A DNA stretch of 64,000 bases. Origin: Candidatus Epilinea brevis (GTDB lineage Bacteria; Chloroflexota; Anaerolineae; Epilineales; Epilineaceae). Below, one piece after another: positions 43,087 through 51,554 of this stretch. A program made the position numbers and the translations under genes. The DNA is taken from the NCBI GenBank assembly GCA_016710785.1, contig JADJUE010000012.1, forward strand, positions 62,001 to 126,000. Direction: 5' to 3'. The notes beneath the pieces are model-generated. The model saw nothing but the letters and a program-made list of their open reading frames with translations. It was not told the DNA's origin and did not search any database. The stretch's first letter is position 1. Each line of letters begins with the position of its first letter.

Positions 43087-44474
43087 CAGCCCCGCTCCTC
43101 GGGCAGGAGGGCGGCGCGGGAGCCTGACGACGCCTCGACCAGACCCTCCGCCGGGGGCAGGGACCATACCGTCTGCGGCTCGCCGACCCCTGACGGCGTC
43201 AGGCCGAAGAGCCTGGCGATCTCTTCGGCCACGGCCTTGCCCTGCGGCTTGCCCGCCTGGCGTTTGAGTTCGGCGATGGCCGGATGGATCATCTTGCCCA
43301 CGAGACCCTGGACCATCGCTTCCAGGACCGCACGGCCCTCGGGCGCCAGCGGTCCGAGGCGGCGCAAGGCATGCGCCAACTCGGCGCGCCCGACGGCCTC
43401 CGCCCAGCGATGCAGTCCGGCGACGGTCGGCTGGACGTCGCGCTGCGCCAGGAGGCGCATGAAGGCGGACGTCTCTTCATCGATCAGCGCCTCCACCCGG
43501 GGGATATCCAGATGTCGCTCCTCCAAGGTGGCCGCCACCCGGGCCTGGATGTCGTCAAGGTCCACCAGGGTGACGCCCGGCAGGCCGCGCACGGCGGGGT
43601 CCACATCGCGCGGCACCGCCATGTCGATGAGCAGCAGTGGATGCGGCGACTCCCGCTCGGCCAGCGCGGCCTGCACCTCGGCCTTGCGGATCACGAATCC
43701 GGGCGCGCCGGTGGAGCTCAGCACCACATCCGCCCGCCGGAGCGCCTCCGCGACCCGGGCGAGGGGCAGGGCCTGGCCGCCCCATTGCCCGGCCAGATCC
43801 CTGGCCCGCGCGAAGGAGCGGTTGCTGACCACGATCCGCGCCGCACCCAGGCGCAGCAGCTGCTGGGCGGTGAGGAGCCCCATCTTGCCGGCGCCCACGA
43901 GCAGGATCTCCCGTTCCGCAAGGCCGCCGGTGATCCGCTCCGCCAGCTGGACCGCCGCCGAAGGGACGCTGGCCGCACCCTGGCCGATCCGCGTCTCGTG
44001 CCGGGCGCGGCGCGCGGCGCGTCGGGCGGCGGTGAACAATCCGTCGAGCATGACGCCCGCCGCCCCGGCCGTCGCCGCCGCCTCGCTGGCCTGCCGCACC
44101 TGTCCCTGGATTTCGGCCTCGCCGACGACCATGGCGTCCAAGCCCACGGCCACGCGCATGAGATGGCGGACCACGGCGGGGCCGGTCAAGGTGTACAGAT
44201 GCGGCCCGACGGCCGCCGCATCCGCGCCGCCCAGGGCAATCAACCGCTCCGCGAGCATCGGGATGGCGCCGGGGGGAGCCGCATCCACCAGGACGTAGAG
44301 CTCGGTGCGGTTGCAGGTGGACAGCAGCGTCGCTTCCCGCAGCCCGTCATGCTGGCCGATACCGGCTGCCAGCATGCCCAGGGCCTGCGGTAGCCGTTCG
44401 GCAGGAAACGTCAACTGCTCCCGCAGTTCCACGGGCGCGCTGTGATGCGAAAGGCCGATGCAGATGAGGGTCAT
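43086..44474 (-). CDS. hemA: Glutamyl-tRNA reductase
   Basis: First committed enzyme of C5-pathway tetrapyrrole synthesis; reduces Glu-tRNA to glutamate-1-semialdehyde with NADPH. The nucleophilic Cys54 sits in LLSTCNRTELY. VGLDAMVVGEAEIQGQVRQA, SVPSAAVQLAER, LLVGAGKMGLLTAQQLLRLG (NADPH domain) and LLLIDMAVPRDVDPAVRGL follow. 462 residues, normal. First gene of the hem operon; hemL and hemB are not here. Expression control often acts through heme-dependent proteolysis of HemA, but no evidence for that is visible. Confidence 0.97.
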   Translation of the reverse strand: MTLICIGLSHHSAPVELREQLTFPAERLPQALGMLAAGIGQHDGLREATLLSTCNRTELYVLVDAAPPGAIPMLAERLIALGGADAAAVGPHLYTLTGPAVVRHLMRVAVGLDAMVVGEAEIQGQVRQASEAAATAGAAGVMLDGLFTAARRAARRARHETRIGQGAASVPSAAVQLAERITGGLAEREILLVGAGKMGLLTAQQLLRLGAARIVVSNRSFARARDLAGQWGGQALPLARVAEALRRADVVLSSTGAPGFVIRKAEVQAALAERESPHPLLLIDMAVPRDVDPAVRGLPGVTLVDLDDIQARVAATLEERHLDIPRVEALIDEETSAFMRLLAQRDVQPTVAGLHRWAEAVGRAELAHALRRLGPLAPEGRAVLEAMVQGLVGKMIHPAIAELKRQAGKPQGKAVAEEIARLFGLTPSGVGEPQTVWSLPPAEGLVEASSGSRAALLPEERG

Positions 44475-44580
44475 GGGGGGGCGATGGTATCACCGATCGA
44501 TGCCGCAGGCAGTCCAAACACGGTCCGACTCGCGGCCCTGTAGATAGGTTCGGTGAGCTTTGAGCGTCCTTGGGTGGCCC

Positions 44581-45267
44581 TCAGCCCGCATCCGCCGCCA
44601 CCGACCGCAACAGGTCCGCATCATCCTCGCCCACCCGGTTGACGCGGGTGCTGACGGGTTGCCAGGTCAGCCGGTCCGGCGCAACGGGGCGCAGGAGATC
44701 TGCGATGGCCGCCGGATCGGTCACCGCCGGGTCGAGCCAGCGGCTGAAGTCCTGCGGAGCGAGGATGACGGGCATGCGGTCGTGCAGCGCGGCGACGGCT
44801 TCGTTGGCAGCAGTGGTCAGGAGCGTGCAGGTCTCGATGTCGCCGCCATCGGGCGCAAGCCAACGTTCCCACAGACCGGCGATGGCCAGCAACGCACCCT
44901 CCGCCGGATGGATGTAGTATGGCTGCTTGATGCGCCCCTCGGCCCGCCATTCGTAGAAGCCGTCTGCCGGCACCAGGCAGCGCCGCCGCCGGATGGCGGC
45001 GCGAAACGCCGGCTTCTCCGCTGCCGTCTCCGAGCGCGCGTTGATCATGCGTCCGCCGATGGCCGGGTCCCGCGCCCAACTGGGGATGAGCCCCCAGCGC
45101 ATGAAGACCGCCTCGCGGTCGCCCGCACGGTCGGTGCGCACGACGACCACGGGCTGGGTGGGAGCGATGTTGTAGCGCGGCAGGAGCGGGGGGACCTGGG
45201 AAGGAGCCAGGGCAAAGAGCCTGGCCAGATCCTCGGCGGAGACGCTGAGTGTGAATCGGCCGCACAT
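44581..45267 (-). CDS. yedK: SRAP-family protein (YedK/HMCES), abasic-site crosslinking
   Basis: Shields abasic sites in single-stranded DNA by forming a thiazolidine bond through the N-terminal cysteine. The start at 45267 makes Cys residue 2 (MCGRFTL), as required. The other active-site residues are present: Asn33 in RYNIAPTQ, Glu106 in ADGFYEWR and His162 in LHDRMPVIL, the residues shown to matter in YedK/HMCES. Length 228 residues is normal. Solitary; nearest neighbours are hemA and a secreted unknown. Confidence 0.95.
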   Translation of the reverse strand: MCGRFTLSVSAEDLARLFALAPSQVPPLLPRYNIAPTQPVVVVRTDRAGDREAVFMRWGLIPSWARDPAIGGRMINARSETAAEKPAFRAAIRRRRCLVPADGFYEWRAEGRIKQPYYIHPAEGALLAIAGLWERWLAPDGGDIETCTLLTTAANEAVAALHDRMPVILAPQDFSRWLDPAVTDPAAIADLLRPVAPDRLTWQPVSTRVNRVGEDDADLLRSVAADAG

Positions 45268-45331
45268 GATACCCAGGGTATAGACCGGGACGGCCGAACG
45301 CGCAAGCCAAGGTGGCCGTCCTCCATTCGCC

Positions 45332-45364
45332 AAAGAAAACGGGGGCGGCCGTGGCCACCCCCGT
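45332..45364 (-). terminator. Intrinsic terminator of the secreted-protein gene at 45.4-45.9 kb
   Basis: acgggggcggcc (45339-45350) pairs with ggccacccccgt (45353-45364) with one mismatch. Minus-strand transcripts continue into TTTTCTTT. It lies 26 bases after the stop codon. Confidence 0.85.
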
Positions 45365-45390
45365 CGGTGTCGTCGCGTACCGGCCGGGGC

Positions 45391-45870
45391 TCAGAAGCCC
45401 AGCGGCGTCCGATCGATGTAGCGCGTGATGGCGCCGGCGTAGAGCTCATAGCGGAACCTGCCGCGCTGGAAGCGCTTCAGACCCTCGGCCACCGTGCCAC
45501 CGGAGCAGTCCTCGCCGGCGGACTTCATCCCTTCGACGGCCCGCAGCAGACCCTCGGTCGCATGCTGGTGGGCCGGCTGGAGGTTGTCAGGGGCATAGAC
45601 GCCGCTGCCGACCAGGTCACTGACCATCGACTGACCGCGGCGGACCAACTCGCGCTGCTCGGCGCTGCAGGCCATCTCCGGCTTGGCGGCCGCAGAACTC
45701 AGGAAGGCCCCGGCCTCGGTGTTCCAGTTGTGGATGAAGCCCATCAGGCCCGGCATGCCGTAGCGGTAGGGGTCGTCGTCCACGGCATCGGCGGAGGCGG
45801 TCATGGGGCGCCCGGCCAGGGCCAGGGCGAACAACAGGGCCATCAGGGTGACGGGAAGTGTGCGAATCAT
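45391..45870 (-). CDS. Secreted protein of unknown function
   Basis: I do not recognise this 159-residue protein. A clear signal peptide (MIRTLPVTLMALLFALALAG...) is followed by a mature part of about 130 residues with two cysteines (MACSAEQREL and GEDCSGGT), likely disulfide-bonded. Motifs: YRYGMPGLMGFIHNWNTEAG, LQPAHQHATEGLLRAVEGMK and KRFQRGRFRYELYAGAITRY. The spacing suggests a small helical domain. A strong TAAGGAG site precedes the start; it has its own terminator. Confidence 0.8.
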   Translation of the reverse strand: MIRTLPVTLMALLFALALAGRPMTASADAVDDDPYRYGMPGLMGFIHNWNTEAGAFLSSAAAKPEMACSAEQRELVRRGQSMVSDLVGSGVYAPDNLQPAHQHATEGLLRAVEGMKSAGEDCSGGTVAEGLKRFQRGRFRYELYAGAITRYIDRTPLGF

Positions 45871-46170
45871 GGTTCAAGAATCTCCTTACAGGGTGTTGAT
45901 GCTGAATCCAGCGGTAAGACTTTCAGGGCGTTCGTACCGTTCAACGATGTTTCCGGGATGAGGCGTTCGGGGCTGTTGCGCAAAAGCTTGTTCAAGATCC
46001 GGTTCAAGGTTCCGCCGCTCAAGGCGCGACCGCAACCACCGCCAACGGTGGCAACGCCGTCCAGGATAGCCGTCCCCAGCCGGGCGACCTTGACCAGGGC
46101 CTTGCCAGGGCCGGGCAGCGGCCGGTCGAAGCAGGGACGATCTCCTGACCTCCGCCTGACGAAACCCGCC
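45871..46170. other. Intergenic region between secreted unknown and TolB-like gene
   Basis: About 300 bases without a supported gene. It includes gttcaag motifs in close succession near 45988-46010 (ttgttcaagatccggttcaagg). It should hold the promoter of the minus-strand secreted gene at 45870, but no hexamer pair with 16-18-base spacing is convincing. Confidence 0.4.
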
Positions 46171-47457
46171 TCAGGGCAAGGGTTCGGCCAGCAGACCGTC
46201 GCGCAGGACCAGCGGCAGCCAGATCCGCCCCCCGGGCATTCCGGGCTTACCGGTGGCCGTCGCGGTTGTCTCAGGCTCCGGGCTGGGGCTGGCCATCTGG
46301 GTGACGGTCGGGCTGGCCGTGGGCCGGGCGAAGGTGGGTCCGGGGCCGGGGGCCGGGGGCTCCGCGGGGGGGAAGGTGGGGAAGGGTACCAGCGTGGGCA
46401 GCACAGGCAGGGTGGGGGCGACGATCGGGGTGCCGGTATTGATCGGCGTCGGGGGCACGAATTCGGTGGCCGTCGGTCCGGCCGTCGGGGGCGTGGCGCT
46501 GGGCCGCCCATCAGGCAGCCGGCCCCAGTCCACCTGGAAGCCGGGCCCCGGCTCCGGCCCCAGTCGGGCCTCGCGCCAGTCCAAGGTCCGCAGGCTGAGC
46601 ACCCCGTCGGGGTCTGCTGCGTCGAAAGCCAGGAACAGGCCGTCCGGCGACCAGGCCGGTCGGCGCAGGTCATGGGTCTCGTCGATCCACAGGCTGCCCG
46701 TGCTGCCCCGTTCCATATCCGCCAGCCAGAGGTCGTGCCGGCTGCGGTCGGTCGCCTCCCGACCGGGACCGCTGGCGAAGGCCAGCAGCTTCCCCGACGG
46801 CGACCAGGCCGGTTCCACATCATCCCAGCCGGCGGGGGTCACCAATCGCTCGATGGCACCGTCCGCCAGCCGCAGCAGATAGACATCCGCCCCGCCCGCC
46901 GCCTGGCGCACCTCGAAGGCGATGCGTCCACCATCCGGCGACCAGGAAGGATTGCGCAGGTAACGCGCCCCACCCTCCAGAAGCATCAGATCTCGTGCGC
47001 CGCTGCGCCCCACGGTGACAACGCTCAGGGTGGAGACCTGGATGGCGCCCTGGAAGCCAACATGGCGCACGAAGACGATCTCCGTCCCGTCCGGCGACCA
47101 GGAAGGATCGTAGTCCTCGAAACCCTCCGTTACCACGATCTCGTCGCCCAGACCGCGGTCAAGCAAGCGGATGCTGGTGTTCTGCGCCGCGGTCTTGACC
47201 ACGTAGACCACCCGGTCGCCGCCCGGCGACCAGCGCGGGTCGAAGGCCGACACGCCGTCGGCGGCGGTGAGCAGCCGGCGGTCGCGGCCGTCCGGCGCGC
47301 CGGTGTAGAGCTCCTGGGACCCATCGGGCAGGACAGCGGTGAAGACCAGCCGACCGGGCGAGAGCGGCGTATCGGCGCGGGCCAGCGCGGCCATGCCGAC
47401 CAGCATGAAGCAGGTCAGGGCGACGAGCAGAAAGGACCAGCGGGGCTTGCGGTTCAC
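46171..47457 (-). CDS. Exported TolB-like beta-propeller protein with PT-rich linker and LPLV C-terminal motif
   Basis: A 428-residue secreted protein. Signal peptide: RWSFLLVALTCFMLVGMAAL to ARA. Six or so WD40-like/PD40 blades carry the motif DPxWSPxGxRIxF (FDPRWSPGGDRVVYV, YDPSWSPDGTEIVFV, RNPSWSPDGGRIAFE, VEPAWSPSGKLLAFA, RRPAWSPDGLFLAFD). Then comes a TP-rich linker (TPPTAGPTATEFVPPTP) and the end GGRIWLPLVLRDGLLAEPLP. GTG start at 47457 with GGAGG upstream. The hydrophobic WLPLVLRDG end recurs in spirit in the large VWA protein (PIFLPFAMV) and may be a surface-location signal. Confidence 0.88.
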   Translation of the reverse strand: MNRKPRWSFLLVALTCFMLVGMAALARADTPLSPGRLVFTAVLPDGSQELYTGAPDGRDRRLLTAADGVSAFDPRWSPGGDRVVYVVKTAAQNTSIRLLDRGLGDEIVVTEGFEDYDPSWSPDGTEIVFVRHVGFQGAIQVSTLSVVTVGRSGARDLMLLEGGARYLRNPSWSPDGGRIAFEVRQAAGGADVYLLRLADGAIERLVTPAGWDDVEPAWSPSGKLLAFASGPGREATDRSRHDLWLADMERGSTGSLWIDETHDLRRPAWSPDGLFLAFDAADPDGVLSLRTLDWREARLGPEPGPGFQVDWGRLPDGRPSATPPTAGPTATEFVPPTPINTGTPIVAPTLPVLPTLVPFPTFPPAEPPAPGPGPTFARPTASPTVTQMASPSPEPETTATATGKPGMPGGRIWLPLVLRDGLLAEPLP

Positions 47458-47525
47458 GGCGACGTGGCCTCCACGGGCGGGGCGAGCGGGGCGGCGGGGG
47501 AAGAACGGCCGTCGAGCGCTTCCCG

Positions 47526-48095
47526 TTATGCCCCGGCCAGACCCAGGTCCTCCGCGACCGCCTGCATGGCGGCCAGCACCTCGCCCACATGCGCCTCCAA
47601 AGGAACGCCGAACGCATCCGCGGCGCGCGCCATCTCCTCGCGATCCACGCCGGCGGCGAAGGCCGGATTGCGCCATTTCTTCATCACGCTGGTCACCGTG
47701 ACCTGGCGCAGGTCCCGATCCGGACGCACCAAGGCGGTGGCGACGATGAGCCCGGTGATCTCGTCGCAGGCATGCAGGCCCAACTCCAGCGGGCTTTGCC
47801 GCGGCACCCCGCTGTTCTCAGCATGCGAGAGGATGGCTCGGCGGACCGGCAGCGGCCAACCGGCGGCCGCCAGGAGCGGCTCGCCTGTCAGCGGATGCCC
47901 TTCCGGATGGGCCTCGTAATCGAAATCATGCAGCAGCCCGACGCAGCCCCAGAGCGCCTCATCCTCGCCGCGCAGGCGGGCGCAATGGCGCATCGCCGCC
48001 TCCACCGCCAGCATGTGCCGGCGCAGGCCGGGGCTGGCGGTATGGGCGCAGACGAGATCCCAGGCGGCTTCCCGGCCGGGCAGTGGGGGGATCAC
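47526..48095 (-). CDS. HD-domain hydrolase
   Basis: A 189-residue metal-dependent phosphohydrolase: HTASPGLRRHMLAVEAAMRH, GCVGLLHDFDYEAHPEGHPL (HD motif) and HAENSGVPRQSPLELGLHACDEITGLIVA match the small HDIG-type proteins often annotated as metal-dependent phosphohydrolases. It lacks a nucleotide-specific motif, so the substrate is unknown. The GTG start at 48095 overlaps the upstream LytM gene's stop (GTGA). It belongs to the DUF4446-LytM operon. Confidence 0.85.
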   Translation of the reverse strand: MIPPLPGREAAWDLVCAHTASPGLRRHMLAVEAAMRHCARLRGEDEALWGCVGLLHDFDYEAHPEGHPLTGEPLLAAAGWPLPVRRAILSHAENSGVPRQSPLELGLHACDEITGLIVATALVRPDRDLRQVTVTSVMKKWRNPAFAAGVDREEMARAADAFGVPLEAHVGEVLAAMQAVAEDLGLAGA

Positions 48096-49060
48096 CGGGC
48101 GCCTGCCCCGTCCATGCTGGGGCGCGGGTCGATGGTTGCCCCGTCCTTCCACAGTTCGTAATGCAGGTGGGGGCCGGTGCTGTTGCCGGAACTGCCGGAG
48201 AGCCCGACCCAGTCGCCCTGTTTTACGATCTGCCCGTTCTGAGCCAACGTCTGTTGCAGGTGGGCGTACAGGGTGCTGTAGCCGTCCGCATGCTGGATCA
48301 GAACGCACCAGCCGTAGCTGGGCTGCCAGCCGCTGCCCAGGACCAGGCCGGCGCCGGTGGCCTGCACGCCTGTGCCCAAAGGCAGGGCGACGTCGACCCC
48401 GGAATGGAAGTTGGGGCGCCCCCGGAAGCTACGCCAACCATAGCCGGAGGTCACCGAGCCACGCGCCGGCCAGTTGCCCGGCAGGCCGTAGATACGCGGG
48501 TCCAGGTTGGCGGCCGCGGCGCGCCGCGCCGCCACGCTCTGTCCCCGCCGTTCCATGGCCGCCTGCAGCTTCAGCAGCTCCGCGGTCCCCGCGAGGATAC
48601 GCCGCTGGACCAAGGCCAGCCGAGAAGCCTCGGCGTTCGCGCCGCCGTCGGGCCCGCCCTGGGGGGTCGCCACCGCGGCTGGGTCCCAGGTCCCACTACC
48701 CGGAGGCAGGCCCAGCGATTCGCGCAGGCGGTTGGCCAGGAAGTCGATGCCGTCCAACTGGATCTCGATCTGGGCCAACTGCCCCCCGACGTTCTGCAGC
48801 TCATCGATGTCCTGGGCATCCGTCTGCAGGCGGTGGTGCTGGCTGACGACGGCGTCCTCCAGATCCTGCTCCCGCGACTGGACCTCAGACAGGTCCTCCT
48901 GGACGGCGGAGATCTCGGTCTTCAGGCGCTGGTTCTGGCGCAGCAGTCCCAAGCCGCCCAGCAGCCACAGGACCAGAAGGCCGCCCAGCAGCCAGGCCGC
49001 GCCCGAGGACAGATGCAGGGACAGGCGGCGCTCCGCCTGGTGATGTTGCCAGTCGATCAT
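48092..49060 (-). CDS. Membrane-anchored M23 (LytM) peptidase
   Basis: A 322-residue cell-wall protein: short cytoplasmic N-tail, one TM helix (WLLGGLLVLWLLGGLGLL), a coiled coil of about 100 residues (LKTEISAVQEDLSEVQSREQ onward) and a C-terminal LytM domain. Zinc-site motifs HSGVDVALPLG (HxxxD) and HLHYELWKDG (HxH) are intact, with TLYAHLQQTL between, so it should be an active endopeptidase on peptide cross-links. The coiled coil suggests regulation through a partner. Coupled to DUF4446 by ATGA. Confidence 0.94.
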   Translation of the reverse strand: MIDWQHHQAERRLSLHLSSGAAWLLGGLLVLWLLGGLGLLRQNQRLKTEISAVQEDLSEVQSREQDLEDAVVSQHHRLQTDAQDIDELQNVGGQLAQIEIQLDGIDFLANRLRESLGLPPGSGTWDPAAVATPQGGPDGGANAEASRLALVQRRILAGTAELLKLQAAMERRGQSVAARRAAAANLDPRIYGLPGNWPARGSVTSGYGWRSFRGRPNFHSGVDVALPLGTGVQATGAGLVLGSGWQPSYGWCVLIQHADGYSTLYAHLQQTLAQNGQIVKQGDWVGLSGSSGNSTGPHLHYELWKDGATIDPRPSMDGAGAR

Positions 49061-49764
49061 CGTTCCTCCCCGTCCATGGACCGCGGGCCGCCCCCGAGCC
49101 CCGGACCGGCCCCAGCGGCCTGGGCGATGGCCAACTGTTCCTCCTGGCTCAAGGCGTAGCTCGAGCGGCCGGCCTGCACCGGCTTGGCGAAGACGCGGTC
49201 GCCGCTGCGGCCGTGGAGGCCGGAGAGGACCACCCCGCTCTGAGCGTCGTCAAGGATCGCCAAGGCGAAGCTCTGGTCTCCGCCCATGTCTTCGTAGGCC
49301 CGGTAGCGGATCAGCCCCACATGCTTCAGGGCCAGCTGGAGTCGCGACTCAAGGGTATTGGACCGGCCTTGCAGGTGGTGCAGCCCGCCTTCAGCGCCGC
49401 TCAAGCGACGGGCCTGAACGCCCAGGTCCGCTGTGTCCGACCGCAGCTGGCGGATCGCCGATTCGGCCTCGCCGATGCGGCGCAGGTCGTCGTCCAGGCC
49501 CGCCGTGCGGCGGTCCAGTTCTGCCAGACGGCGCTCGGCGGATTGCAGCCGGGCCGTCGCCTCCTCCAGCAAGGCCGCCAGATCGCGGCCCTCGGCGCCT
49601 GAGGTCAGCGTTCGGTAATGCCGCAGCATGCGGCCCGCGCGTCGCAGCGATCCCAGCGCGAGGACCAGGGACAGCAGGGCGACCAGCGCCGTCGCCGCGA
49701 GGGCCACGGTGAGCGTGGGCCCATCCAAGAGGGGCAGGGGCGGGATCTGCGGCATCAGGGGCAT
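49057..49764 (-). CDS. DUF4446 family protein
   Basis: A 235-residue protein with an N-terminal TM (TLTVALAATALVALLSLVLA), a coiled coil (~60-130) and the DUF4446 core LKHVGLIRYRAYEDMGGDQS, FALAILDDAQSGVVLSGLHG and RVFAKPVQAGRSSYALSQEE. This family is known mainly from Firmicutes and Chloroflexota and has no assigned biochemistry. Its place directly before a LytM peptidase, with overlapping ends, suggests an envelope role such as regulating wall hydrolysis; this is inference. Confidence 0.93.
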   Translation of the reverse strand: MPLMPQIPPLPLLDGPTLTVALAATALVALLSLVLALGSLRRAGRMLRHYRTLTSGAEGRDLAALLEEATARLQSAERRLAELDRRTAGLDDDLRRIGEAESAIRQLRSDTADLGVQARRLSGAEGGLHHLQGRSNTLESRLQLALKHVGLIRYRAYEDMGGDQSFALAILDDAQSGVVLSGLHGRSGDRVFAKPVQAGRSSYALSQEEQLAIAQAAGAGPGLGGGPRSMDGEER

Positions 49765-49795
49765 CCGCTCGTCGACCGCGGCCGGGTCATCTGGA

Positions 49796-50191
49796 TCATG
49801 CGCTCAGGCGATAGCCCAAGAGGCCGGTCATGCGGATCAACTCCAGGGGCCACAGAGCCATGCGCCGCAGCCAGAAGATCCAGAACTGCGGGTCATCGGC
49901 CTCGGCCAAGGTCCAATGGCCCTCTTTCTTGACGTACAGGAACACGGTGATCAGCGCTCCGACCATGAAGTAGAGGACCAGACCGCTCAGCAGTCCCGGG
50001 TAGTCGTCCTTGGAGCCCAGGAGCCCCATCGCCCCGATGATGAAGCCCAGGGCAAAGAGCAGGCAAAAGCCGTAGGCGAAGCCCGGGTTGGCGTCCGCCT
50101 GGCCCGTGCGCAGGGGGCTGCCCAGGTAGAGGGCGCCAAAGGCCAGGATGATGAGGCCCAGGCCGATCAGCATTCGATCCAGGTAACGCAT
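49796..50191 (-). CDS. Small multi-pass membrane protein
   Basis: I do not recognise a family. The 131-residue chain has three strong TM helices (MLIGLGLIILAFGALYL, GFCLLFALGFIIGAMGLLG, LLSGLVLYFMVGALITVFLY) and a terminal amphipathic segment with FWIFWLRRMALWPLELIRM. GGGAG six bases upstream marks the start at 50191. It is the first gene of the DUF4446-LytM-HD operon, 31 bases before DUF4446, so an envelope function is likely. Confidence 0.8.
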   Translation of the reverse strand: MRYLDRMLIGLGLIILAFGALYLGSPLRTGQADANPGFAYGFCLLFALGFIIGAMGLLGSKDDYPGLLSGLVLYFMVGALITVFLYVKKEGHWTLAEADDPQFWIFWLRRMALWPLELIRMTGLLGYRLSA

Positions 50192-50339
50192 GAGGTACTC
50201 CCATCGCCGAAGGGCAACCGAAGCCGGGGGATAGAGGGCGTAAGCATAGCCCACGATCTGCCAGCCGTCAGGCATCCGGCAGCGGCGACAGGCCCCGGGC
50301 GCCCGTTCGGCGCCCTTTTGCGGCCCGCCCGCAGGCGGC

Positions 50340-50345
50340 TACAAT
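50340..50345 (+). promoter_or_regulatory. Candidate -10 box of the gcvT operon
   Basis: TACAAT preceded by ggc about 100 bases before gcvT and on the opposite side of the minus-strand operon start. No matched -35. Confidence 0.4.
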
Positions 50346-50444
50346 CGACGCCTGTCGGCTCTCGGTGCGGGTGCGGCTTTGGCGGCGCCCGGCCGGAAAC
50401 CGACAACCACCACCCGTCCGGACGGACCCCGAGGAGCATCCGCC

Positions 50445-51554
50445 TTGAAGCGCACCCCCTTGCACCAGGCCCACGTGGCGCTCGGCGCCCGCATGATCGA
50501 GTTCGGGGGCTGGGAGATGCCCGTCTGGTACGCCGGCATCCAGGCCGAACACCACGCCGTGCGTCAACGGGCAGGGCTGTTCGACGTCAGCCACATGGGC
50601 GAGTTCATCGTCCATGAAGCGGATAGCACGGCCTTCCTGCGGCGGGTGTTGACCAACGACGCGGCGCTCCTGGAAGTGGGGCAGGCGCATTACTCGCTGC
50701 TGACCAACGCCGCGGGAGGCACCGTCGACGACCTCCTGGTCTACCGCCTGCCGGCCGGCAAGAAGGGCGGCGCGGTCTATCTCCTGGTCGTCAACGCCGG
50801 CAACATCGACAAGGATCTGGCCTGGTTGCGCTCCCAGGTGGGGCCGGGAGAGCGGGTGAAGATCGACGACCGCAGCCCCAGCACCGCCCTCATCGCCCTT
50901 CAGGGCCCGCGGTCCGCCCTGATCCTGTCGGAGCTGACGGCCATGGATGTCTGGCACATGCCTTACTACCATTTCGCCCGCGGTGAAGTGGCCGGTGTGC
51001 AGGCCCTGGTCTCCCGCACCGGCTACACCGGGGAGGACGGCTTCGAGGTGATGGCCGCCAACGAGGACATCACCGCGGTCTGGAACGCCGCCCTGAAGGC
51101 GGGTGCGGCCCACGAGATCCAGCCCTGCGGCCTGGGATCGCGGGACAGCCTGCGCATCGAGGCTTGCATGCCGCTCTATGGGCACGAACTGGGCGACGAC
51201 ATCAGCGCCCTCGAGGCGGGGCTGGGCTTCTTCGTCAAGCTGGACAAGCCGGCGATGAACGGGCTGGAGCGCCTGCGACGCGAGCGCCTGGAGGGCCCGG
51301 CGCGCAAGATGGTCTGTCTGGAGCTCCTGGACCGCGGCATTCCGCGCCAGGGCTACCCCATCCTGGCCGGGGGCCAGCCGGTGGGCGAGGTCACCAGCGG
51401 TCTGCTGTCGCCCACCCTGGACAAGGCCGTCGGGATGGGCTTCGTGCCGGTGGCCCATGCCGCGCTGGGCACCGAGCTGGCCGTGGACATCCGCGGCCGA
51501 GCGGTACCGGCCCGCGTGGTGAAGCGCCCGTTCTACAAACGGGCCGAGGGATGA
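50445..51554 (+). CDS. gcvT: Aminomethyltransferase (glycine cleavage T protein)
   Basis: Transfers the methylene group from the lipoyl-H protein to tetrahydrofolate, releasing ammonia. The 369-residue chain has HVALGARMIEFGGWEMPVWY, GLFDVSHMGEF, SRTGYTGEDGFEV, GLGSRDSLRIEACMPLYGHE and VTSGLLSPTLDKAVGMGFV, all GcvT landmarks. Start at TTG 50445 behind GAGGAG. The other glycine-cleavage genes (gcvH, gcvP) are not in the window. The next gene is coupled by ATGA. Confidence 0.95.
   Translation: MKRTPLHQAHVALGARMIEFGGWEMPVWYAGIQAEHHAVRQRAGLFDVSHMGEFIVHEADSTAFLRRVLTNDAALLEVGQAHYSLLTNAAGGTVDDLLVYRLPAGKKGGAVYLLVVNAGNIDKDLAWLRSQVGPGERVKIDDRSPSTALIALQGPRSALILSELTAMDVWHMPYYHFARGEVAGVQALVSRTGYTGEDGFEVMAANEDITAVWNAALKAGAAHEIQPCGLGSRDSLRIEACMPLYGHELGDDISALEAGLGFFVKLDKPAMNGLERLRRERLEGPARKMVCLELLDRGIPRQGYPILAGGQPVGEVTSGLLSPTLDKAVGMGFVPVAHAALGTELAVDIRGRAVPARVVKRPFYKRAEG

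Noticed and set aside
44560..47919. Very long open frame on the plus strand (over 1100 codons)
   Set aside because: It runs antisense to SRAP, the secreted unknown and the TolB-like gene, is Arg/Gly/Gln-rich and has no domain; it is a high-GC shadow.
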